NCBI GenBank assembly: GCA_002914805.1 | Contig: JXTB01000294.1 | Span: 378,559 to 442,558, forward strand | Length of the DNA: 64,000 bases | Reading direction: 5' to 3' | DNA from: Parasponia andersonii | Lineage: Eukaryota; Streptophyta; Magnoliopsida; Rosales; Cannabaceae | Shown here: piece by piece, positions 13,430 to 24,635 of the stretch | Layout: every line of letters starts with the position of its first letter | How positions within the stretch are numbered: position 1 is the stretch's first letter | Program-made: the position numbers and the translations under genes | The notes under the pieces: model-generated | What the model was told of the DNA's origin: nothing | The model's input: the letters and a program-made list of their open reading frames with translations, nothing else | Databases searched by the model: none

Positions 13430-14511
13430 AAGTGGGAAAAAAAAAACCATATTTGAAGAGTGAAAGACCATTTTATTCTTCTTTAATTAATTTTAATTAA
13501 TATTGAGAAAAGATGATGAAATGGCTTGCATTTCATTTTTTTTTAATGAACATTTCATATTTACTTTTACCGAATCAATGTGTATTCAAAAATATAAGAA
13601 ACCCCTTTCAATTTGACTTTTAATTACAAAAATAAAACATGCAATTTGACAATTTTTGAAATTTAACCTCCTTATACCATCAAAATTAGGAATTAGTGAC
13701 AAATGATAAAATTACCGTTAGTAAATTACATATTTAGATTTAAACTAAATTAAAAAAAGTCTATACTAATTTTTAAATACCATTTGATTTTTTAAATGAC
13801 CTTAAAACTGGTAAAATAGTTTCCAAATAACTATCCTTGTAACCAACCACAAAGTACTATAAACATAATTCTATTATCCACTATTGGTAATTTTGTTATT
13901 TTTACTAATTTGCTAAATTTATTTTATATGAGAATGTCTGATTTTCAAAATTAATTAAATTACAAGGCTTTTTGATATTAAAAAAAAAAATCAAGTATAA
14001 TGGACTTTTCCCATATTCCTTAAAACGTAGGGTTCATTTAAAAAAAAAAAAGTTTTAAAATACAAGTCATTTTCTGATATTTTGTCATTAATTTTTTAAA
14101 GTTATAATTTAAAATAGAAGAAAAGGCATGGATCTTATTAGAGATATATAGATTCAAATTAAAAACATTACGTCTAAACATCTTCTAATATTATAGGAAT
14201 GATGTAAATGTAAATAAATAAACAAAACAAAAACAAAAACACTAGCAAGCTAAGAACATCCAAAAACGAGAACAAATTCTGGATATAACACCAAATCAGC
14301 GAATGAAGCAGATTGAGTTTTAGACTGGCAAGAAATGTAAAAGGAAGAGACTTTGGAACAATTACGAAATTGGAATCAAATACATAATAAAAAATCTCAC
14401 ATTCCAACATCTCTTACAACTCAAAATCTTAGAACGTTTCAAACCAATCAAAATAGAGAACAAGAGAGTAATTGATATACCGAAAAAAAGTTTAAAAAAG
14501 AAAAAAAAAAG
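13430..14511. other. AT-rich intergenic, nothing recognised
   Basis: Homopolymer-rich sequence without gene or repeat boundaries that I can support. Confidence 0.55.
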
Positions 14512-14718
14512 CACAAACGAGAGAAAAGATGAAGAAGGCGGCCAAGGCCAAAGAAGTAGATGAAGAAAATAGACGGACAAGATGCGGTTTGGTTAATGTA
14601 AAAAAATAAAAATAAAAATCTATAATACACAAACGAAAGAAAAGATGAAGACGGCGGCCAAGCCAGAGAAGTAGATGAAGAAACTAGATGGAGAAGATAG
14701 GGTTTGGTTAATGTAAAT
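14512..14718. repeat. Tandem duplication, 116-bp period, two copies
   Basis: A block of about 91 bp starting CACAAACGA and containing GATGAAGA(A/C)GGCGGCCAAG, then GGTTTGGTTAATGTAAA, occurs at 14512-14602 and again at 14628-14718. The copies are separated by an A/T spacer. Minus-strand open frames over this block are low-complexity Ser/Leu/Phe strings and not convincing proteins. Confidence 0.8.
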
Positions 14719-15034
14719 GGGGAAACGGTTATATTACTTAGGATATTAGTCATAAGTTTGAGTTATATCAGGAATATGCATGAAAAACTATTATTTCTAA
14801 TATAGTGGAGTGATGATTGGAAAGTAATAAGTATTTTCTTTTAATTTGTAATAAGTATAGATTATTAGTTAAACCTCATTTTAAAAAAATAAAAAGGGAA
14901 ACCGTTAGAGATCCAAAAATTGGTCGTGTGGTCTTAACCAAGAGTGCCACTTGCCACATGAGCTCACCACCTCTATGTGACATGCCATAGAGCCATAGAC
15001 GGTTAACCTTCACCAACTTCTTCATCGAATTTAA

Positions 15035-15452
15035 GGCTATATTTGATAGGGAGGAAACAAAAAATAGGAGGCTATGTTTGGTAGGGAGGAAACAAAAAAT
15101 AGGAGGGAAAGAAAATGTATAAGATAGAAATGAAAATATTTTTTCCTCATAATTATTTAGTATATAAAGAGAAAAGAAAATTAAATTAATTTAAAATGAC
15201 AATTTTACCTCTAATATTACTATTATTTAAGGTTAAGTACAAGGAAGTTTTGTAAATTAATTTACCAATACACTAACAAAATATTTTCCTTTCTATTTTC
15301 TCTCCACTTTTGAGTATAAAAATTTTTTTGTGGGCTCCACTAATTTTTTCTTTTCCCTTTTTCCTCTTATCAAACAACCCAATTTTTCAATTTATCTCCA
15401 CTTTTCTATCAAATTTTTCCTTCCCTCTCTTTTCCTTCCTAACAAACATAGC
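15035..15452. mobile_element. MITE, PIF/Harbinger-like, copy 2 with doubled left end
   Basis: Same family as 13034-13426. The left terminal repeat occurs twice in tandem: GGCTATATTTGATAGGGAGG followed about 38 bp later by GGCTATGTTTGGTAGGGAGG. The right end reads TCCTAACAAACATAGC. TAA precedes the left end at 15032-15034; the right-hand TAA is no longer visible. Confidence 0.72.
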
Positions 15453-16019
15453 TAGGGAGAGTTGAGTGGACTTTCCTTCTTTATTTATTTTCTAGTTTTT
15501 ATTTTTGGGGTTTTTATCAATTTTAGATGAAAAATAAAAAAAAAATTGAATTATAGATGGATAAAACGATCATTCTTACTATCAAAATCACTTAATTTGT
15601 AATGGTAAAATTGACATTTTCAGAAATTTAAAATCTGGAAGTTTTAATTTTGTAAAAGTCAAATATAGAGTTAAATTTTTATAAATATCCAAAGGTTTTT
15701 TTTTTCTTTGATTAACAAAAGAAAATTGGTTAATCATATTTTTATATCTTGCATTTTATTATTTATTCAATTTATACTTTGTGCTTTTGTTATTATTAAT
15801 ATTAACTGTTAAATTTGAAAATTGTAACAAATTTATATGTTCTTTGGTCAAATATCAATTTTGATCATTAAGTTTCCCTAAACACCATTTTAAACTTTAA
15901 GAATATATTTTTTAATACTTAACTTAAATTTAAAACTAATTAGAATTAATTGTTAAAAGAACAAATATTAAAAAAATAATTTAAAAAGAGAAAAACCCTA
16001 TAAATATTAAATGTCGCTT
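15453..16019. other. AT-rich intergenic, nothing recognised
   Basis: No coding potential or repeat termini seen. Confidence 0.55.
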
Positions 16020-17075
16020 ATAAATATATATAAATTGATCGTCACATTTGTTCCTCGATTGCCCTTTTGTTGTACAACTTTGGTCGGTCCTGTTCTCATT
16101 ATTTTGCACTTCAGTCTTTCTGGAGGGCTTTGTGAGATAACTTTGCGATATAGCTCAGCTTTACTTGTTTAGCCCATAACTTCGAGCTTTTTGGAAAGTT
16201 GTTTTAGTGTCTATTTTTGGGATTATATGGCATCTTCGGAATTTGGTAATTTTTGAAAATAAAAAGTAGCCTATATCTTCAATATTTGTTGTCTTATGGC
16301 GTTTTATTAGAGGGGTTGAGTCTTTGGTTTCTGACTTTATGTTTAATTTTATGACTGATCTCTTAATTTTACGAGAGCTTTAGGTCAAAAGTAGGTCTTG
16401 AAAGGCACCGATTATTGTTGAAGTTATACGGAGACCTCCTCCTTTGTTCTGGATCAAGGTCAATACTAATGGTTCTGCTTATAGCTCATCAGGTCTTTCT
16501 GAATGTTCAGGGGTGTTTCAGATTCATAGAGGGTTTATTTACGGATGTTTCTTTATTTCTTTGGGAATTGATTACGCTTTTGAAGCAAAATTGGCAGCGA
16601 TGGCTTTTGAAGCAGAATTGGCAGCGATGGTTCATGCGATTAATTTTGCTTGGAAATATAGATAGAAGTGTTTCTAGTTGGAGAGTGATTCAGTCTATGT
16701 GATTTTTTTTTTCTATTAGCCCGTTCTCTTAAAGCTCATTTCCATTAGAGATCGACTTGGTATATGATATTGAGGTATATTGCTAATATGGACTTTGTGG
16801 TTACTCATATCTATTGCGAAAGTAATTGTATGACAAATTTTTTAACTTCTTGTGTTCTTTCCTTTATTTGTCTTACTTAGTCGTAATCTGCTTCATTTTT
16901 TATTTCATATTTTATTTTATTTACGAGGATTATATTATGAAACTTAATTATCATTAATTTTATTTTATTTTTATTTTTTTGTCCAAAGAAGTCATATTTA
17001 TGTCCTATCTCACTTGTTATCCCTTCTTTCTTTTTTATTTTTTTCTCTTTTAATATAGATTCCTAGTTTTGTGAA
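16020..17075 (+). mobile_element. LINE remnant (same family as 1-1027), RNase H end
   Basis: The sequence from about 16037 aligns with 55893 onward of the LINE at 53926-56782 (zf-RVT tail). The RNase H domain begins FWIKVNTNGSAYSSSG at 16446 and continues to the AINFAWKY motif. A 27-bp direct duplication at 16576-16602 / 16603-16629 repeats the AFEA(K/E)LAAM motif inside the domain. Stops and frameshifts abound. The 3' end runs into the next LINE remnant without a clear poly(A). Confidence 0.75.
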
Positions 17076-17089
17076 GATTCGCTAACAAT

Positions 17090-18620
17090 CAACCAATATA
17101 AAACGTCGATTTTGGAAGTCTTCTATTCGGTATGGTTTGAGATCTGATATCCAGTCTGTTATCGATGAGTCGATTTGGGCTCCTGGTAGAAACTCTAAAG
17201 TATGCTTCTAGAGTGATAATTAGCTTGGTTCTCCTTTAATTGGGATAATAGATTGCAATGATACTTTGGAATCTGCCATTGATACTACCATTAGTGAACT
17301 TATTTCGGATTATGAATGGTCTCTTCCTTTATATCCGATTTTCCAATGATTACTGAAAAGATCTGAAAGACGGGTTATCTGTGATTCTCTAGATACACTT
17401 ATTTGACGATATTCTACTTCTGGTAATGTTACTCATGCAGATGCCTACGATTCTTTGGTTGGTCTTTCTGTAAAGGAAAGATGGGGTAATAAGTTTTGGG
17501 CTAGCTATATTCCTCCATCATGTTCTATGGTTTTTTAGAGATCTCTTCAAGATAAACTTCCAACGGAATATAATCTCATGCGGAGAGGCTTTATCATAAC
17601 TTTGTGTTGTTATTTTTTGCTTTAGAAATGAGGAAACTACTGCTCATTTTTTCATCTCATGTGACCTTGCCCGTAATCTTTGGAGAGCTATCTCTTCGGC
17701 TTTTAGGCGGCGTATTCGATTGGATGGCTCTATTATTAATCTTTGGCTTGACGCTCTTGAGGCTAATTTTAGTAGCCAAGTTTCTCAACTTTAGAGATTG
17801 GCTATTGTGACTATCGTTTAGGTTATTTGGACTTTACCTAACAAGTTATTGTTTGACAATGAACTCACTTCTTCCATATGGCCATAACTCTGGTATGGCG
17901 TACAGTTGGTGAATCTAACAATGTTGGATCAGGTACTATGAGAAATTCTTTAGAGGAGTTAGGAATTCTGAAATGTCTTAACGTCAAGCTAAATCCATCA
18001 AAAGCTCCAAAAATAATTGAAGTATTTTGACGAGTCCCACCGGTAGGATGGTTAAAGATTAATACAGATGGTACTGTTTATTGCTGTCCTGGGTTAGCAG
18101 GTTGTGGTGGTATTTTTAGGACGTCCAGGGGTTTCTTTAAAAGGGATTTTACCATTTCTATTGGTAAGGCCTATACTTTTGAGGAGGAATTGGCTGCTGT
18201 GATTCATGCAATGTTCTATGCACGAGACTTAAGGTGGAAAAACCTATGGTTGGAAAGTAATTTGGCTTATTTGGTTTCGATTCTGAAGTCCTGTTCTTTG
18301 TCTGTTTCTTGGCATTGGAGACCATCGTGAATGCGTTGTCTTAGGTTGATTTCAAAGATGCATTTTTATATTTCCCATATCTTTCATGAAGAGAATGTTG
18401 TTGCTGATATTTTACTTCAGAGCGATAAATATTCAAGCTCCGACTTAGTAGCATACTGCTCCTCCATTTATTTATGACGCAATTAAGAAAGATTATTCAG
18501 GGTTTTGTGGTTTTTGCTTTTCCTAGTTGCCCATTTATATTACAATGTGCTCTTTTTTCCATTTTGTGGTTTTTCCTATTGAGTTTTACGCAAAAAAAAT
18601 TTTAATGAGGCATTGTTGGG
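17090..18620 (+). mobile_element. LINE remnant (second family), zf-RVT and RNase H
   Basis: Broken frames read SIWAPGRNSKV, then RNEETTAHFFISCDLARNLW (zf-RVT, about 17620-17690), then LGILKCLNVKLNPSKAPKI and GWLKINTDGTVYCCPGLAG (RNase H start, about 17955-18100), FEEELAAVIHAM and NVVADIL. It is the sister of the minus-strand remnant at 1745-2850. It follows the previous LINE remnant head to tail. Confidence 0.78.
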
Positions 18621-19077
18621 AAGTTAAGATAATAATTTTATTTCGACATAATTATCTAATTCCTCCTCAGACTGTTTATTTTTGTTTTCAATTATTATTA
18701 TTTTCTATTTTAAAGATTGTATTTTTCAAATATTTTGTACTTTTTTTATTTTTATTTTCTTTTATTTAATAAATTATTGGAAGGTTTCTTAATTTTCTTC
18801 CTAGGAACTTAAATTTTGTAGTAACTTAAGTTATTTCTTTTTTTTAGTAGGAACTTTAGTTATTTCATCTGGATTCCATTTAGTTAAAAAAAAAAAAAAA
18901 AATTCTATCTTGTTTGGACGCGATGCTACAAACCAGTTATACGAACAAAATCCACGCGCCACAAGGTCCAACTGGGGCCTTGTACGCCAAACACGCTTGC
19001 CGTGATTGGTGGAGAAAATAATAGCACTTCCACACTCTCTCTCTCTCTGTAAAACCCTCTCCATCTACCAGACCCAC

Positions 19078-19112
<35 letters not shown>

Positions 19113-19176
19113 TCGAGCTAAATAGATCACCCCCTTCTCTCTCTGAAACGCTCCGTGCTTTCTTCAGAGCTCAACA
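18621..19176 (+). promoter_or_regulatory. Upstream region of the peroxidase gene with CT repeats
   Basis: Contains two CT-rich tracts (about 19033-19048 and 19079-19110) just before the coding start. Such tracts are common in plant 5' leaders. I cannot place a TATA box with confidence. The start codon context is AACAATGG. Confidence 0.45.
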
Positions 19177-20202
19177 ATGGTGGCACCAACAATGCGCCTC
19201 CACCTTATCGTCTTCCTAACTTTTTCTCTAGCTGTACTCATGAGCTCACTCGCCAAGTCCAGTTCCACCAGGCCCAGGTCCACTTCCCCGAGGCTATACC
19301 CGAGCTACTACCGAAAATCGTGCCCCAGATTCGACGAGATCATGGCGCAGACCGTCACCAACAAGCAGATCGCCAGCCCGACCACCGCCGCCGGGACCCT
19401 CCGCCTCTTCTTCCACGACTGCTTCCTCGGCGGCTGCGATGCCTCCGTCCTCGTCTCCTCCACCCCCTTCAACTCCGCCGAGCGCGACGCCGACATCAAC
19501 CTCTCCCTCCCCGGGGACGCCTTCGACGTCGTCGTCCGCGCCAAGACCGCCCTCGAGCTCGCCTGCCCCAACACCGTCTCCTGCGCCGACATCCTCGCCG
19601 TCGCCGCCCGCGACCTAGTCACCATGGTCGGCGGGCCCCACTACGACGTCCTCCTCGGCCGTCGGGACGGCCTCGTCTCTCGGGCCTCCGACGTCGACGG
19701 CCGCCTCCCCCGCCCCGCCGACTCGATCTCGTCGCTCATCGGGCTCTTCGCCCAGAGGGGCTTGTCCGTACAGGAGATGGTGGCGCTGAGCGGCGCCCAC
19801 ACCATCGGGTTCTCGCACTGCAAGGAGTTCAGCTCCGGGATCTACAACTACAGCAAGACGGCGTCGTTCGACCCCCAGTACGAGCCGCGATTCGCTTATG
19901 GTTTGCAGAGGGCTTGCGCCGATTACCAGAAGAACCCTGCCCTGTCCGTCTTCAACGACGTCGTCACTCCCAACAAGTTCGATAACATGTACTTCAAGAA
20001 TTTGAGAGGTGGGATTGGGCTTCTGAAGTCGGATCATGGACTCTATAGCGACCCGAGGACGAAGGTGTTTGTTGATTTGTATGCCAATGACGAGAATAGG
20101 TTCTTTCAGGACTTTGTTCGAGCAATGGAGAAGCTCAGCAACTATGGGGTCAAGACTGGAAGAGGAGGAGAGATTAGGCGCAGGTGTGATCAGTTCAATT
20201 GA
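19177..20202 (+). CDS. Class III secretory peroxidase (PRX31/41/65-like), intronless
   Basis: A 341-residue haem peroxidase of the plant secretory family, which oxidises phenolics and other donors with H2O2 in the cell wall or vacuole. An N-terminal hydrophobic segment (about residues 7-27) is a likely signal peptide. The distal catalytic motif LRLFFHDCF carries Arg76 and His80, and the proximal haem ligand is His208 in LSGAHTIGFSHC. All eight conserved cysteines are present (49, 82, 87, 130, 136, 215, 247, 337), enough for the four family disulfides. Length and motifs are complete, so the gene looks functional. By recall the closest Arabidopsis relatives are the PER31/41/65 group. Most class III peroxidase genes have introns; this one has none. 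The first part is strikingly GC-rich compared with its surroundings and the 3' part is not. Confidence 0.96.
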   Translation: MVAPTMRLHLIVFLTFSLAVLMSSLAKSSSTRPRSTSPRLYPSYYRKSCPRFDEIMAQTVTNKQIASPTTAAGTLRLFFHDCFLGGCDASVLVSSTPFNSAERDADINLSLPGDAFDVVVRAKTALELACPNTVSCADILAVAARDLVTMVGGPHYDVLLGRRDGLVSRASDVDGRLPRPADSISSLIGLFAQRGLSVQEMVALSGAHTIGFSHCKEFSSGIYNYSKTASFDPQYEPRFAYGLQRACADYQKNPALSVFNDVVTPNKFDNMYFKNLRGGIGLLKSDHGLYSDPRTKVFVDLYANDENRFFQDFVRAMEKLSNYGVKTGRGGEIRRRCDQFN

Positions 20203-22819
20203 CTTTTTTGAGTTGAATTTGAAGATTAGTATTTGAGAAAGTTGATAATTAATTTAATTCGGTGGTATTGTATGTTCATGGCATAATCCAGTATTCAGGG
20301 AAATTTTCTCTGTTTTAAGTCCTCTGGGTTCTGTGAGAGAGGGATCATATTTCAACTGTATACACATGTTTTGTATCAACAAGATATATATACATATATA
20401 TTCACTTATTATAAGCTTAAATTATACATATTTATCTGTGAAGAAGATGAACAAAACTATGTTACTTTTACCACCTCTGGTTTTCTTGTCTGATTTAGTT
20501 ATTTATTTATTGTACTTTTTTGTTTTTTTTTTTTTTCATTTAAGTTGAGCAAAAAGTGGTGACCTTTGTCTCTTGCTTGTGACAATATTAATTACAGATT
20601 TGGTTTAGGGGCAGAGTGTTTCTTGTGTTTGTGGAAACCCGAGAGATGAAACTAAATATTCACCAAGAACTAGTTTTGCGTTGCAAATTAAGTAGTTATA
20701 AATGAACTGAAAAATAAAGCTTTTTGTTTAAGTTTCGGAGTTGAATTTTGTCTCTTCTTTTTGTTGTGATCGAGAACTTGTTTAGAGCTGTGATAACCAA
20801 TCGACCATTTTGTAATACGTATGAGTAATTATTAGACTTTCGTTTGAGGATTTTAAGCTCGCTTTGCTTTGCGAGTTTGCATCATTGCACGTGCCTGGCC
20901 GTGGCATACGTTATCTGTGATTAAAAAAGTCCTTTGATTGACTACATTTTGCCAAAACGACACCGGGGGAGGCCGCAGTTAAAAAAAAAAAAAATCAAAA
21001 CAAAGAAAAAAAGAAAAAAAAAACCTAACACCTGAAGAAAACAACGCACCTGACAATCAAGTGAATTGAGTAGTAGTTGAGGCTAGTCTAAGGAAACCCA
21101 CCATCACAAATCTTTATGTGGGCGAAGTTTGGCACGAGTCCCCTATATTGCACTGAAGTTAGACTGACTGATTGTACAAATATGATGTTTGGTTCCAGAA
21201 CTACTCCATGTGAAATACGGAAAGAAACTTCTGATATAATGAATGGTTGATTGGTCTCATTGGATTAAGGAGAGGACTGAATTAGTTTTCTAAATGGGTA
21301 TGGGGCAGGGTGTCCTCGTCAAGAAGTTTGGTTTTGGATGATTTGTGGGCCTATTTCCTCTCAGGTCTCAACCTTATTGTTGGGCTTTTATTGTGTGACA
21401 AAGCTGGAAATCACATGTGTGGGCCACAAGATTGAAATAACGGAGCCCTGATTGTACTCCTTCATGAATGGAGTTGGAGATTCAAAGGTCAAAATTATTA
21501 AACGAGGAAAGTTTGGTGTTCTGCTTAAAGATTTTGTGAACATGGCATAGCGCACCGCGAAAGACGATAACATGACGATGTTTAGTAAAACATTCACTGT
21601 TCTTTCCCTGTATAAATTTGCATGTCTATTTTAGGCTGCATCTGTATTCCAGATAGTGGCTTTTTGTACACTCGGAGCTTTCAACTTTTACTTCTTTGGG
21701 TTTTTGATAGTGGCATAAAGACGCGAAAATGACTATATATGTACTTTGTACTCGTAAGATTTATGTCTAGAAATACATTGTATTGTAGTTGTACTATTGA
21801 CAAGTCTAGCTAACTGTTCAGATAAACACGACTTTCCAACGAAAGTGGAACAAAAATCCCAGCAATCATTTCTTCTGGTCGGTCAAATACTAGATTCTAG
21901 AGACCAAAGACCACGTAAATATAAGATCCTAATTAACCAACTACTAATGCATTGAGAAACATGAGAAAATTCATTAAACTCCGTGATCACGACAAAAAAT
22001 CCGACCCCAGATTTCGGGTTCAAATTTATTACACTTTCCTTATCTCATATTTCCAGACACATATTTCAATAAGGTTGCACAAAAATGCAAAAATCCAACC
22101 TAAAATTTAAGATTCAAATAAGTATACTCCAATTTTCGGGTAAAATCTGATCAAACCAAAAAAATTTTAGTTTGAGTATGAGTATACATTTGGAAACTTT
22201 AATCCAAATCCCAACCCACTATTATTATTTAAAAATCTTAAAATTAATTACTTAATAATTTATTTCTTTTTATTTTTTTATATTTCAATGTTTACGACGT
22301 ATTGTGCAAATAACTAATTATAAATAAAATTAAAAAAATAAAAAATATTCATTATGTGATAAAAAGAAAAAGGAAAAAAAACTTTTATGTCAACCGATTG
22401 AGTGCTTACCCGACCTAGCTGAGACACAGAAATCGTTAGTTCGATTTCAATTGCTTATTTTTTATATACCCGAATCTGATATATTTTATTTTTGAGAGAC
22501 ACCCTTAGTATACTTTGTTAAACCTAAAAAGTGTAAAAAAGAGAAAAGAAAGGGAAAAAAATGTATTTAGTACTCTTCGTGAAAACAAACATATCAACCA
22601 AATTAAATAGCGTGTTTAATAAAGAAATTGTAGCAGAGAATTGAGATTAACCTCGGTGAAAGCCTCCATTATTTACACTTCCAAGATCCCTAATTTAAGT
22701 AAAAATAAAATAAAACTCAAACCCCAAAACCAGAGCTTCTCAATTGGGGGGAAAAAAAAAAAAATCTGTAAACTGCTCATGATAATTTAATTACAATGCG
22801 AACCCCATAGAGGTGGAAA

Positions 22820-22851
<32 letters not shown>

Positions 22852-22922
22852 CATTAAAAACCCCACAAATCAAGGAAGAAAAAGAAAAAGAAAAAGAAAA
22901 AGGAAAAATTCAGTTACTGTAC
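20203..22922. other. Intergenic between two convergent genes; poly-T tract
   Basis: Holds the 3' regions of the peroxidase (+) and the U-box gene (-). A 28-bp T-run lies at 22824-22851 and a GAAAAA-rich repeat at 22872-22905, just beyond the U-box stop codon. No further gene is supported. Confidence 0.55.
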
Positions 22923-24635
22923 TCAAAACTCGGACGAGTTAGGCCTAGAACCGCTGATTCCACCACTACCACCGAATCGAGGCCTCGAGTGAGACTGAGT
23001 CGACTCAAACCCTGACTCAAGCAACTCCTCCCAATTCACATCTTCTTCTTCCTCCCTCCCTTTCATCATCTCCATTATCATCCTCGCCTTCTGCTTCGCC
23101 CTCTCACTCCCCACCGCCTCCACATTCCTCAACACCTCCACCGCCCCGGACGCCGTGGCCAACGCCTTGAACCTCAACCCGCCATAACTCAGCGCGTACA
23201 GCATCGCCACGCAACTCTCCCGGGTCGACTCAGAATCCGACTCGCCCCGCCTCAGCATCTCCACCACGCACCCCACCGCGCCCGCGTCCAGCATCGCCAC
23301 ACGCCCGTCCGCACAGGTGCCCAGATTGCACAGCACGAGCAGAACTCGACCAGTCATGTGACCCGATTTCGCCATGTTGAGGAGGACCGGGACCGCGCCG
23401 AGCTTCACCAGCTTGGATCGGTTCGTCTGGACCAGCGAGAGGTGGTAGAGAGCGAGCGCCGAGTCGTGCCGAGTCCGGTCACTCTCGGATCGGAGCAGGT
23501 GGAGCAAGGGGGGCAAAGCTCCCAACACGCCAATGGCGGTCTTGTTGTCGTCGTTTAGGGCTAAGCTGAAGATCGCTCCCGAAGCGTGCTCCTGCGCTTC
23601 CATGGAACCCCCCTTCAGGACATCGATCAATGGGGGAACGATTCCTGACCGTAGGATCTTGATCTTGTTGGTCTTCTCCAGAGAGAGATTCACCAAAGCT
23701 GCGACCGAGTTCACCTGAATACCAGTGAATTTGGAGTTGATCAGAGATCGTAGGGCTGAAAGCAATTGATAGGTACAGAGGTGGGCCCGGGTCTCCTCTC
23801 TAGTCCGTGTGATCTTTCTCAGTGTGATTAGAGCTTCCTCCACTTCGAACACAACATGGCTTCTGAGCTTTGTGACGATTTCCTTTTCTTCAGGGGAAAT
23901 TGGGTTTAGGCTTAGGGTTTCGGTTTCTGACGAAGAAGACGATGACGAGTAGCAACTCGGACGAGTCGCGAGTTGGAGTGGCGGAGTAATCGCCGTCGTT
24001 AGGATCGATTCCTCCGATCTCGAGTAGAAGTGAGTCGGTCGTCGAGTGACCTCCGTGGCCGCGTGGTTGAAATTCACTGGTGGGTTTTCTTTGACCCTTT
24101 GAATCAGTTCCTTCTCCGATATTACGACCTTATCGTCTTCTTGTTTGATCTGGGTATTCGGTTTTTGGCCCCGGGATGCCATGAACGTACGGACAAGCTT
24201 TTCGGCGGAGCTGTAATCGAGGGGTTTCGGAGGGTCTACAGACGACTTCTGGCACCAGCTAGTGATGGTGGATTTCAGGGCGAGATTGGGGATTACGAAT
24301 GAGAAATCGGCTGTGGAGGCGTCTGGTAGAGTGGGATTGAAGTTCAAAGCTTTACAGACTTCAACGCAGGTACGTTCGAAACTGTGGCCTGAAGACACTA
24401 TGACTGGGTCCGCCATTAAAGAACCAGAAATGGGACAGAGAAACTCCTCCGGAGGGGGTTGCTTTTTCTGGGCCTCTGAGGGAATTGCAGTCGATGACCT
24501 GTGAAAAAGCTTCCATTTACGTCTTGGAGTTCCTGTCTCTGTACCCTTCTCTGTTTCTTTTTTTCTCTGGAAGTTCCATTGTTTTTCTTCTGGTCTATGT
24601 ATCATCAACCTTACCATACCCTCTTGGAACTCCAT
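22923..24635 (-). CDS. U-box / ARM-repeat E3 ubiquitin ligase (PUB38-41-like)
   Basis: A 570-residue plant U-box protein, encoded without introns. The basic N-terminus (RRKWKLFHRSS, residues 38-48) is typical of this subgroup. The U-box lies at about 63-130 (EEFLCPISGSLMADPVIVSS, then HSFERTC and PNLALKSTITSWC) and recruits the E2 enzyme. A Ser-rich linker follows, then about six armadillo repeats at 255-540 (for example VNSVAALVNLSLEKTNKIKI and SGIVPPLIDVLKGG, EAQEHASGAIFSLALNDDNK) for substrate binding. The C-terminal tail is Glu- and Ser-rich. The first Met gives about 38 residues before the conserved region, longer than I expect for relatives; Met7 and Met11 are alternative starts. No broken motif is seen, so it is probably functional in protein turnover, perhaps in hormone or stress signalling as for other PUBs. 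Confidence 0.95.
   Translation of the reverse strand: MEFQEGMVRLMIHRPEEKQWNFQRKKETEKGTETGTPRRKWKLFHRSSTAIPSEAQKKQPPPEEFLCPISGSLMADPVIVSSGHSFERTCVEVCKALNFNPTLPDASTADFSFVIPNLALKSTITSWCQKSSVDPPKPLDYSSAEKLVRTFMASRGQKPNTQIKQEDDKVVISEKELIQRVKENPPVNFNHAATEVTRRPTHFYSRSEESILTTAITPPLQLATRPSCYSSSSSSSETETLSLNPISPEEKEIVTKLRSHVVFEVEEALITLRKITRTREETRAHLCTYQLLSALRSLINSKFTGIQVNSVAALVNLSLEKTNKIKILRSGIVPPLIDVLKGGSMEAQEHASGAIFSLALNDDNKTAIGVLGALPPLLHLLRSESDRTRHDSALALYHLSLVQTNRSKLVKLGAVPVLLNMAKSGHMTGRVLLVLCNLGTCADGRVAMLDAGAVGCVVEMLRRGESDSESTRESCVAMLYALSYGGLRFKALATASGAVEVLRNVEAVGSERAKQKARMIMEMMKGREEEEDVNWEELLESGFESTQSHSRPRFGGSGGISGSRPNSSEF

Noticed and set aside
14174-14753. Three overlapping minus-strand frames of Phe/Leu/Ser-rich residues
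   Set aside because: Low-complexity translation of A/T-rich and duplicated sequence.
19155-19985. A 276-codon plus-strand frame overlapping the peroxidase
   Set aside because: It is an Arg/Pro-rich out-of-frame reading of GC-rich peroxidase sequence, with no domain. The peroxidase frame explains the region.
19615-20037. A 140-codon minus-strand frame opposite the peroxidase
   Set aside because: Complement shadow of a gene with high GC3; no motif.
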